Origin: Eubacteriaceae bacterium UBA4266
GTDB taxonomy: Bacteria > Bacillota > Clostridia > Eubacteriales > Eubacteriaceae
Direction of reading: 5' to 3'
Assembly (NCBI GenBank): GCA_002396065.1
Contig: DGWE01000040.1
Span: 1 to 29,475 of the forward strand
DNA: 29,475 nucleotides
In this document: piece by piece, positions 22,915-29,475 of the stretch
Layout: each line of letters starts with the position of its first letter
Numbering within the stretch: the first letter of the stretch is position 1
The notes under the pieces: model-generated
The model's input: the letters and a program-made list of their open reading frames with translations, nothing else
Database searches by the model: none
What the model was told of the DNA's origin: nothing
Made by a program: the position numbers and the translations under genes

Positions 22915-24810
22915 TTGAAAATCAAAATGTTAGCGCCGGCGACCATTGAAAAAATCGCGGCGGGAGAGGTGATTGTTCGTCCGGCGTCGGTCGTCAAGGA
23001 GCTGGCTGAAAACGCCATCGACGCGGGAAGTGACCGCATCCGAGTCGATATCGAGCAGGGCGGAAAGCGAAGCATCCGTATTCGAGACAATGGAGAGGGC
23101 ATCCGGTACAACGAGGTGAAGCTGGCTTTTGCGCGTCACGCCACGAGCAAGCTCTCTCAAATTGAGGATTTAGATCATTTGGAAACCCTAGGCTTTCGCG
23201 GCGAGGCGCTGGCAAGCGTCGCGGCGGTATCCCGAGTGACGATCCGCACGATTTCAAAGGCGGAGGAGCTCGGCAGCGAAACCATTTTTGAAGGCGGACA
23301 TTGCGCGGCACAGCGGGTGCTGCCGTACGATAAGGGGACGGATATCTGTGTCAGGGATTTATTTTACAATGTGCCGGCCAGACAGAAGCACATGATGAAA
23401 GACAAGACGGAAGAGCGGGTCATCCACCAGCTGATGGGGCGGATCGCCTTATCCCATCCAGAAATTGCCTTTGATTTTAAAGCGGATGGGCGGAAAATCT
23501 TTTCGACGCCGGGAGACGGGCGGCTGCAGAGCGTCATCGAATGTCTGTACGGCCGTTCTTTTTTTAAATCCCTCAGGAAATTGGACGCGAAAAACGAACC
23601 GATGGTTCTTCGAGGTTATATCGGGGATTTGACCAGTATGCGCAGCTCGAAGGATCGGCAGATTCTGTTCATTAACGGGCGGACCGTTGAAAATCGAGCT
23701 CTTTCTCGGGCGTTTGAAGAAGCCTATCAGGGTTATTTGATGAACCACAAACACCCTGTGGGCATCATTTTCATGACGCTGCCGGGCAGAATGCTGGACG
23801 TCAACATGCACCCTTCAAAAATGGAAATCGGGATATTGAACCAGAGTCTGGTTGATATTTTATTTCGTCAGGAAATTCGGCGCGCCGTTCAGCAGATGGA
23901 TCTGACGGTTGATTTGGGCGAAAAAATTGCAGCAGCGCCGGAGCCTAAAAAAACAGAGGCGTACGTTGAATCAAAAGTGCCGTCGCTGAAAGTGAGCGAA
24001 ATGCCGTCGCAGATTGACTTTTCGGCTTCTCAAGGTATGGCCGCTCCGGATCCACAAATGCAGCGTTCATTTAACGGTTCGATCAATGAAGATCGGAATC
24101 GACATCAGAAGCGACCAGCGGAGGATGTTGCTCCCAAGAAAGCAGATCAATGGATTAAGCCGCCATCGGCCGAACAAAGGCCGCTTTACAATGAACAGGC
24201 TGCTGAATCTGGGCGTCCGTATTTAGATTTAACGGGCACGCGCATTATCGGTCAATTATTTAAAACCTTTATCCTGCTGGAAAAAGAAGACACAGCGGTC
24301 TTAATTGATCAGCATGCGGCACACGAGGCTTTCATGTTTGAAAATCTAAAGAAAAAAATGACAGGCAATGAACGCATTCCGTCGCAGGCGCTCTTGGTGC
24401 CTCAAGCTGTCGATGTCTCGAGAGAAATGGTGCTGCAGTTTGACACTGTTCAGGCTCAGCTCGAGGCCAAGGGATTCCGCTGCGAAGTTTCGGGAGAGAC
24501 AACGCTGATGGTGCACAGTGTGCCCGTTTTATTGGGAGAGCCTCAATCAGCCGCGCTGCTTCCGATGTGGATTGAGAATCTAACGACGGGAAATCCAGAA
24601 CTTAAAGAAAAGCAATGGCTGAAGATTGCGACGATGGCCTGCAAGGCAGCGGTCAAGGGGAATCAGGATTTGAACAAACGCGAAATCAGAAAGCTGTTGG
24701 ATGATTTAATGACGCTGGAAAATCCATACACCTGCCCCCATGGCCGGCCGATCATTTTGTATTTAAAAAAATACCAATTGGAAAAATTGTTTAAAAGGGT
24801 GGTTTCATGA
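22915..24810 (+). CDS. mutL: DNA mismatch repair endonuclease MutL
   Basis: This 631-residue GHKL ATPase couples MutS to strand nicking. N-terminal motifs: IAAGEV (14-19), ELAENAIDAGS, RDNGEGI, HATSK and GFRGEAL. A variable linker at about 330-435 is rich in Q, P and charged residues. The C-terminal domain carries the nuclease metal site D465-QHAAHE-AFMFE, which fits DQHA(X)2E(X)4E, plus ACKAAVKG (575-582) and C607-PHGRP. It is therefore of the endonuclease-active type found in bacteria lacking MutH. The start is TTG with AAAGGAGAG upstream; an ATG at 22927 lies too far from that site. The last four bases overlap miaA (ATGA). Confidence 0.97.
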   Translation: MKIKMLAPATIEKIAAGEVIVRPASVVKELAENAIDAGSDRIRVDIEQGGKRSIRIRDNGEGIRYNEVKLAFARHATSKLSQIEDLDHLETLGFRGEALASVAAVSRVTIRTISKAEELGSETIFEGGHCAAQRVLPYDKGTDICVRDLFYNVPARQKHMMKDKTEERVIHQLMGRIALSHPEIAFDFKADGRKIFSTPGDGRLQSVIECLYGRSFFKSLRKLDAKNEPMVLRGYIGDLTSMRSSKDRQILFINGRTVENRALSRAFEEAYQGYLMNHKHPVGIIFMTLPGRMLDVNMHPSKMEIGILNQSLVDILFRQEIRRAVQQMDLTVDLGEKIAAAPEPKKTEAYVESKVPSLKVSEMPSQIDFSASQGMAAPDPQMQRSFNGSINEDRNRHQKRPAEDVAPKKADQWIKPPSAEQRPLYNEQAAESGRPYLDLTGTRIIGQLFKTFILLEKEDTAVLIDQHAAHEAFMFENLKKKMTGNERIPSQALLVPQAVDVSREMVLQFDTVQAQLEAKGFRCEVSGETTLMVHSVPVLLGEPQSAALLPMWIENLTTGNPELKEKQWLKIATMACKAAVKGNQDLNKREIRKLLDDLMTLENPYTCPHGRPIILYLKKYQLEKLFKRVVS

Positions 24811-25784
24811 AGACTCAGCAGAAAGCGCAAAAACCAGTCGTTCCGGTGATCGTCGGTCCGACGGCGTCGGGCAAAACCAATCTTGCCATTCAAATCGCCA
24901 AACGCCTCGACGGAGAAATTGTTTCTGCGGATTCGATGCAGATTTACCGCAGGATGAACGTTGGCACGGCCAAACCGACCGAATCGGAAAAACAGGGAAT
25001 CCCCCATCATTTGATGGATTTTGTAGAGCCGGATCAGGCTTTCAGCGTGGCTGACTATAAGGACCGCGCCGTTGCGGCTATCCGTGACATTACAGCGAGG
25101 GGGAAAACAGCGATTGTCGCTGGCGGGACAGGGCTGTACATCAACGCGCTGACGCAGAAATGGGGATTTCCGGATATCAAGACAGATCCTAAAATTCGGG
25201 AAAAGCTGAACGACGCGTACAAGACAGAGACGCCAGAGGCTGTTTATCGACGGTTGAAGCAAATCGATCCGGAAGCTGCGGCAAAAATTCATCCCCACAA
25301 CCGCAAGCGCGTGATCCGCGCCCTTGAAATTTACGAGACGACAGGCAAAACCAAGACTTATTGGGAAAGTCAAGTGCGAAAAATCGACCTGCCCTTTGAT
25401 TATCTGCTTTTAGGCATTCAGATGCCGCGGGACGTGCTCTATCAAAGAATCGATCAACGGGTCGATGTGATGATCGAAGACGGCCTGGTCGAGGAAGTCC
25501 GTGCGCTTTTAAACGACGGCTACGATCCTTCACTTGTGTCGATGCAGGCATTGGGTTACAAAGAAATCGTGCCTTATTTGAAGGGGCGGTCGTCTTTAGA
25601 AGAACAGGTCAGAATCCTCAAGCGGGATACGCGGCATTTTGCGAAACGTCAGCTGACGTGGTTCAGAAAAAATCAAGATATTCACTGGTTCAGTGCAGAA
25701 AAGAATAAAGACAGTGAACAATTAGCGAATCAAATGATACAATGTATTGAGCAATACAAAGGGGAACACAACATTGAACGATAA
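24807..25784 (+). CDS. miaA: tRNA dimethylallyltransferase
   Basis: The protein has 325 residues. It transfers a dimethylallyl group from DMAPP to A37 of tRNA, producing the substrate of MiaB. It shows the P-loop GPTASGKT (17-24), the catalytic aspartate D42 in SADSMQIYRRM, NVGTAKP, GIPHHLMDFVEP, VAGGTGLYINAL and RDTRHFAKRQLTWFRKN near the end. The ATG overlaps the mutL stop by four bases, so the two are translationally coupled. In many Firmicutes hfq follows miaA; here the PLP enzyme gene starts inside the end of miaA, so hfq is absent from this position. Confidence 0.97.
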   Translation: MKTQQKAQKPVVPVIVGPTASGKTNLAIQIAKRLDGEIVSADSMQIYRRMNVGTAKPTESEKQGIPHHLMDFVEPDQAFSVADYKDRAVAAIRDITARGKTAIVAGGTGLYINALTQKWGFPDIKTDPKIREKLNDAYKTETPEAVYRRLKQIDPEAAAKIHPHNRKRVIRALEIYETTGKTKTYWESQVRKIDLPFDYLLLGIQMPRDVLYQRIDQRVDVMIEDGLVEEVRALLNDGYDPSLVSMQALGYKEIVPYLKGRSSLEEQVRILKRDTRHFAKRQLTWFRKNQDIHWFSAEKNKDSEQLANQMIQCIEQYKGEHNIER

Positions 25785-27096
25785 TACCATTGAAAAATAC
25801 TTAGCTGAAAATTTTCACATCTCAAAGGATGTGATCGATTTTGTTGAAAAGTCGGAAGCTCAAATTGCCGATCGGATGGCCCATTGGGATCGGCTGGCGG
25901 AATATCACCAGTTTAAGGTGATCCAGGCGATGCAGAAGGTCGGTCTGAGTGACCGCCATTTCCACCCGACGACTGGCTACGGCTACGACGATGAAGGCCG
26001 CGAAGCCACCGAAAAAATATTTGCCGATGTCTTTGGCTGCGAAGCGGCCCTTGTCCGTCCACAGATCACCTGCGGCACGCACGCCATTTCGCTTTGTCTG
26101 TACGGGGTGCTTCGTCCAGGGGATGAGCTCCTGTCGATCAGCGGGGACCCTTACGATACAGTTCGGACCTTTATCGGCGCACACGGAGAAGAAAAAGGGA
26201 ACGGCACGCTGACCGATTTAGGCGTGATTTTCAACCAGATCGAGCTGCTGCCTGATGGGATTTTTGACACAGAAAAAATCATGAACGCTATTTCCGAAAA
26301 AACGAAAATGGTTTATATTCAGCGCTCGACGGGCTACAGCTGGCGGAAGGCCATCACCTTGGCTGAAATTCAGAGGATCTGTTCAGTGATTAAGGCTAAA
26401 TGGCCGAAGGTTGTGATTTTCGTCGACAACTGCTACGGTGAATTTTTAGACGAAAAGGAACCGGTTGCAGTTGGCGCCGATTTGATGGCCGGCTCCCTGA
26501 TCAAAAATCCGGGCGGCGGTCTGGCGCCCACTGGCGGCTACACAGCAGGCCGGGCGGATTTGGTCCAGCTCTGTGCCAATCGTCTGGCGGCGCCAGGCAT
26601 CGGCGGGGAAACGGGGGCGACCCTGGGCATTACCAGAACCTTCCTTCAGGGCTTTTTCCAGGCACCTTATATTGTCTCTCAAGCGATGAAAACGGCGATT
26701 TTAGTGGGCGCCGTTTATAAAAATCTCGGATATCCGGTTTGTCCGGATGTGGACGATTATCGGTCGGATATCATCCAAAGTATTCGATTAGGAGATCCGA
26801 AGGCTGTTGAAGTGTTCTGTCAGGCGGTTCAAAAGGCGGCGCCGGTCGACTCTTTTGTCACGCCAGTTCCGTGGGATATGCCGGGATACGATGTGCCGGT
26901 CATTATGGCCGCAGGCGCATTCATCCAGGGATCATCCATTGAATTGTCGGCTGACGCGCCGATGCGCGAACCCTACATCGTCTATTTTCAAGGCGGTCTG
27001 ACCCACGCCCACGGCAAGCTCGGCTTAATGCTCTCCCTTCAGCAATTGGTCGACGCCGGATTTGTGACGCCGGACAAGCTTCAAGCGTTGGATTGA
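25774..27096 (+). CDS. YnbB-type PLP enzyme (aluminium resistance / methionine gamma-lyase family)
   Basis: This 440-residue fold-type I PLP protein is often annotated as aluminium resistance protein or methionine gamma-lyase family protein; in Bacillus ynbB also lies downstream of miaA and hfq. Visible: HFHPTTGYGYDD (62-73), RPQITCGTHAI, SGDPYDTV, the cofactor aspartate D218 (FVDNCYGEF), and the probable Schiff-base lysine K244 in SLIKNPGGGLAPTGGY. The true substrate is not established for this group. The start is taken as TTG 25774, with AAAGGGG about 9 bases upstream and overlapping the miaA end by 11 bases; a TTG at 25747 has no such site. Confidence 0.9.
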   Translation: MNDNTIEKYLAENFHISKDVIDFVEKSEAQIADRMAHWDRLAEYHQFKVIQAMQKVGLSDRHFHPTTGYGYDDEGREATEKIFADVFGCEAALVRPQITCGTHAISLCLYGVLRPGDELLSISGDPYDTVRTFIGAHGEEKGNGTLTDLGVIFNQIELLPDGIFDTEKIMNAISEKTKMVYIQRSTGYSWRKAITLAEIQRICSVIKAKWPKVVIFVDNCYGEFLDEKEPVAVGADLMAGSLIKNPGGGLAPTGGYTAGRADLVQLCANRLAAPGIGGETGATLGITRTFLQGFFQAPYIVSQAMKTAILVGAVYKNLGYPVCPDVDDYRSDIIQSIRLGDPKAVEVFCQAVQKAAPVDSFVTPVPWDMPGYDVPVIMAAGAFIQGSSIELSADAPMREPYIVYFQGGLTHAHGKLGLMLSLQQLVDAGFVTPDKLQALD

Positions 27097-27115
27097 GAAA
27101 GCAGGGTTTAAAAGA

Positions 27116-27964
27116 TTGAATAAAAAAGCGTCGAAATTAAAAAAATTGAAACACAAGCAAAAGAGACAGGCACTTACGGATCAAGAAAAGAAAGAGAAGC
27201 AGGCGTTACGGTCTCATCTTCAAAAACAAATTGACGCGTTGAATTTCGGCAACCTCAAACCAGAGGAAGATTACACAGAAGCAGAGAGGCAGCACGTGGC
27301 AGATTTAACAGAAAAATTAAGAAGAGAATATTCAGAGCAGCAGATTACAGAGGCTGGTCGTCCCAATCACCCGACCGGCGATGCAGGACGGGCAATGCTC
27401 GAGCGCATGAACGACAGCCATGGACCGATGACGCAGTGGGCTTTATCGCACCTGCAGTTTAATAAAGGGGATCGTGTTCTCGACATCGGCTGCGGCGGTG
27501 GCGCCTGCCTGGCTCGTCTTTCGACAATGGTTGAAAATGGCAGTTTCGCCGGGATCGATTACGCGAAAACGTCGGTCGAAGCCACACAGCAGTTTAACCA
27601 GGCGCTCATCGATGCGGGCAAGCTTGAGGTTTTTGAGGCTTCCGTGTCCGATATGCCTTTTAAGGATGATGAATTCGACAAAATTGTGACAGTTGAAAGC
27701 TATTATTTCTGGCCGGATTTCGAAACGGATATGCAGGAGGTTTATCGGGTTCTGAAATCAGGCGGACATTTTCTGCTGATCGCAGAAGTGTACGATCACG
27801 AAGGACTGCCGCAGTCGGTTTTGGACAATATAAAAGCCTACGATATGCGCAATTTAAATCTCGACGGATTTGTCGATGTTTTTGAAAAAACAGGTTTTGC
27901 CGATATTGCAATTCACGTCAAACCAGGAAAGCGCTGGATCGCAGTTGAAAGCGTTAAAGCATAA
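27116..27964 (+). CDS. SAM-dependent methyltransferase with basic N-terminal extension
   Basis: This is a 282-residue class I methyltransferase. Residues 1-78 are lysine-rich and helical (KLKKLKHKQKRQALTDQEKK), containing two LT/YT-(E/D)-E...LR-type segments. The conserved GRPNHPTGDAGRAMLERMN (81-99) leads into the Rossmann core: motif I VLDIGCGGG (121-129), GIDYAKTSVEA, ASVSDMPFKDDEFD and VYRVLKSGGHFLLIAE. It resembles UbiE/Methyltransf_11 enzymes widespread in Clostridia; the substrate is unknown. The start is TTG with a modest GCAGGG site 9-10 bases upstream. Lysines in the first codons fit a real N-terminus, but the extension depends on this start. It lies 19 bases after the PLP enzyme gene and 21 before the aminopeptidase gene. 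Confidence 0.82.
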   Translation: MNKKASKLKKLKHKQKRQALTDQEKKEKQALRSHLQKQIDALNFGNLKPEEDYTEAERQHVADLTEKLRREYSEQQITEAGRPNHPTGDAGRAMLERMNDSHGPMTQWALSHLQFNKGDRVLDIGCGGGACLARLSTMVENGSFAGIDYAKTSVEATQQFNQALIDAGKLEVFEASVSDMPFKDDEFDKIVTVESYYFWPDFETDMQEVYRVLKSGGHFLLIAEVYDHEGLPQSVLDNIKAYDMRNLNLDGFVDVFEKTGFADIAIHVKPGKRWIAVESVKA

Positions 27965-27985
27965 GAAAAAGGACAGGAGGTCATC

Positions 27986-29407
27986 ATGGCAGCACAAACG
28001 ATGAATAAAGCACTTGGCGCTGAATTCAAATTGGGCTGGAAAAAGCTGGAGCCAGGTGAAGATCAAAAGGTTTTGGATTACGCAGAAGATTACAAGGCCT
28101 TTTTGGATGCCGGCAAGACGGAAAGGCTCTGCGCAGAAAACGCGGTGAAGTTAGCGAAGGAAGCCGGCTTTCGTCCGATTGAACAGGCAATTGAATCGGG
28201 CGAGTTGAAAAGCGGGGATAAAATTTACGCACTGCACCGGAATAAAACCGTCATGCTTTTTAAAATCGGCACTGAGCCATTGGAAAAGGGCATGACTGTT
28301 GTCGGCGCACACATGGACTGTCCGAGACTGGACCTCAAGCCCATGCCGCTGTACGAAGATTCGAACATCGCTTATTTCAAAACCCATTATTACGGCGGTA
28401 TCAAGAAGTATCCGTGGCTGACCCTGCCGTTGGCCCTTTACGGTACAGTTGTCAAGAAAGATGGATCGGTGGTAAAAATTGCCATCGGTGATGGACCTGA
28501 TGATCCGGTCTTCTGCATTTCAGATTTACTGCCCCATTTATCACAAAAGCTTAACCAAAAGAAAGTAGCTGAGGCTTTTGAAGGCGAACAGCTCAATCCG
28601 ATGATCGCCAGCAGACCGCTCAGCGGGGAAGAAGACGGCGAAGCAGTTAAGGCGACGGTATTAAAATATTTAAATGAACATTATCAAATGACCGAAGACG
28701 ACTTTGCGTCTGCAGAATTTGAAATTGTACCGGCTGGAAAGGCCAGAGACATCGGATTTGACCGCTCGATGATTCTCGCTTTTGGGCAGGATGACCGAAT
28801 CTGTTCTTATGCGGCCGTCCGCGCGATGCTCGACGCGACGGATACACCGCAGAAGACGCAATGTGTCATCTTGGCTGATAAAGAAGAAATCGGCAGCTAC
28901 GGCAACACGGGCATGCAGTCCCGTTTCTTTGAAAATACGCTGGCGGAATTGGTGGCGCTCCAGTCTGACGCGTCCAATTCCCTGACTGTCCGCCGCTGTC
29001 TGTCCCATTCATTCTGTCTGTCTGCAGATGTCACGGCAGCGTACGATCCGAATTTCCCGAATACCCATGACATGCACAACGCGACGTTTGCAGGCAAAGG
29101 GGTTGCGGTTAATAAATACGGCGGCGCTCAGGGGAAATCCGGCGGCAGCGACGCGAATCCGGAATTTTTAGGCAAGCTCAGAAAATGTTTCGACGAAGGC
29201 GGCGTGACCTGGCAATTAGGCGAAATGGGTAAAATCGATTTAGGCGGCGGCGGCACCATCGCCTATATGCTGGCAGCCTACGATATGGAAGTGGTCGACT
29301 GCGGTACACCGATTCTTTCAATGCATGCGCCGTGGGAACAGAGTACCAAGATTGACGCGTACATGACTTACAAAGCTTACCGTACGTTCTTTAATGACAA
29401 ATGGTGA
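27986..29407 (+). CDS. apeA: M18 family aminopeptidase
   Basis: This 473-residue zinc aminopeptidase of the M18 family (type 1, ApeA) removes N-terminal residues from peptides in the cytosol as a large homo-oligomer. The di-metal site can be traced: H109 and D111 in VVGAHMDCPRLDLKP, E300/E301 in ADKEEIGSYGNTG, D348 in LSADVTAAYDP and H447 in SMHAPWE. HYYGGIKKYPWLTLPLALYG is the family dimer/active-site region. A strong AGGAGG sits 7 bases before the ATG. It is the last gene of the run and is followed by a strong terminator. Confidence 0.94.
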   Translation: MAAQTMNKALGAEFKLGWKKLEPGEDQKVLDYAEDYKAFLDAGKTERLCAENAVKLAKEAGFRPIEQAIESGELKSGDKIYALHRNKTVMLFKIGTEPLEKGMTVVGAHMDCPRLDLKPMPLYEDSNIAYFKTHYYGGIKKYPWLTLPLALYGTVVKKDGSVVKIAIGDGPDDPVFCISDLLPHLSQKLNQKKVAEAFEGEQLNPMIASRPLSGEEDGEAVKATVLKYLNEHYQMTEDDFASAEFEIVPAGKARDIGFDRSMILAFGQDDRICSYAAVRAMLDATDTPQKTQCVILADKEEIGSYGNTGMQSRFFENTLAELVALQSDASNSLTVRRCLSHSFCLSADVTAAYDPNFPNTHDMHNATFAGKGVAVNKYGGAQGKSGGSDANPEFLGKLRKCFDEGGVTWQLGEMGKIDLGGGGTIAYMLAAYDMEVVDCGTPILSMHAPWEQSTKIDAYMTYKAYRTFFNDKW

Positions 29408-29427
29408 GGAAACGTATGATTTAACAG

Positions 29428-29456
29428 ACAAGCGGCAAAAAAGCCGCTTGTTTTTT
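29428..29456 (+). terminator. Terminator closing the nnr-to-apeA gene run
   Basis: ACAAGCGGC (29428-29436) and GCCGCTTGT (29443-29451) form a perfect 9-base-pair stem around six A, followed by TTTTT. It is the first intrinsic terminator I find after 17311, supporting a single transcription unit over about 12 kb. Confidence 0.94.
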
Positions 29457-29475
29457 GGTTCTTCACGAAAACTTG

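Noticed and set aside
1..29475. CRISPR arrays, tRNA or rRNA genes, riboswitches, toxin-antitoxin pairs or defence genes
   Set aside because: Looked for on both strands; no spaced direct repeats, cloverleaf or known leader structure was seen. The only direct repeat of note is the 16-mer pair at 3543-3584.

Overview
The window reads as a chromosome segment of a low-to-mid GC Gram-positive anaerobe, most likely a member of class Clostridia (possibly the Eubacterium/Pseudoramibacter group; this placement is inferred). Reasons: AGGAGG-type ribosome binding sites, frequent TTG and GTG starts, sigma-A promoters with extended -10 elements, the Firmicutes order dnaE-pfkA-pyk, the clostridial cluster miaB-mutS-mutL-miaA followed by an YnbB-type PLP enzyme, NiaR control of NAD synthesis, and an LtaS-like synthase. 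Almost everything is housekeeping. I see no CRISPR array, tRNA, rRNA, prophage or defence island, and I found no convincing new multi-gene system. No gap between genes exceeds about 185 bases, and the larger gaps are accounted for by promoters, operators and terminators.

Layout. (1) 1-540: the right end of an IS3-family insertion sequence (transposase C-terminus, terminator-like hairpin, terminal inverted repeat ending at 251) abuts the AT-rich 3' remnant of an unrecognised gene. (2) 643-4566: NAD biosynthesis. nadB-nadC-niaR runs leftward and nadA runs rightward from a shared divergent control region, which carries two promoters and a 16-base repeat overlapping each -35 box, probably NiaR operators. 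(3) 4618-5502: a DUF445 membrane protein with its own promoter and terminator. (4) 5662-12103: dnaE-pfkA-pyk from one promoter to a strong terminator. (5) 12140-14434: an LtaS-like phosphoglycerol transferase. (6) 14519-16209: a lone pilT, then a glutaredoxin-like gene and a PC4/YdbC-type ssDNA-binding protein. (7) 16219-17311: yebC and a 66-residue single-pass membrane protein. (8) 17346-29456: eight genes packed with overlaps or gaps of at most about 21 bases (nnr, miaB, mutS, mutL, miaA, YnbB-like PLP enzyme, SAM methyltransferase, M18 aminopeptidase), ending in one strong terminator.

How the genes fit together. NadB and NadA convert aspartate to quinolinate, NadC makes nicotinate mononucleotide, and NiaR senses nicotinate and represses the set; Nnr downstream repairs damaged NAD(P)H. 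PfkA and Pyk are the two regulated kinases of glycolysis, here coupled to the replicative polymerase DnaE. MutS and MutL form the mismatch repair system, and MiaA and MiaB make the ms2i6A37 modification of tRNA. The most interesting points are the symmetrical nadA/nadB control region, the basic helical extension on the methyltransferase, the small membrane protein after yebC, the isolated pilT, and the absence of hfq after miaA.
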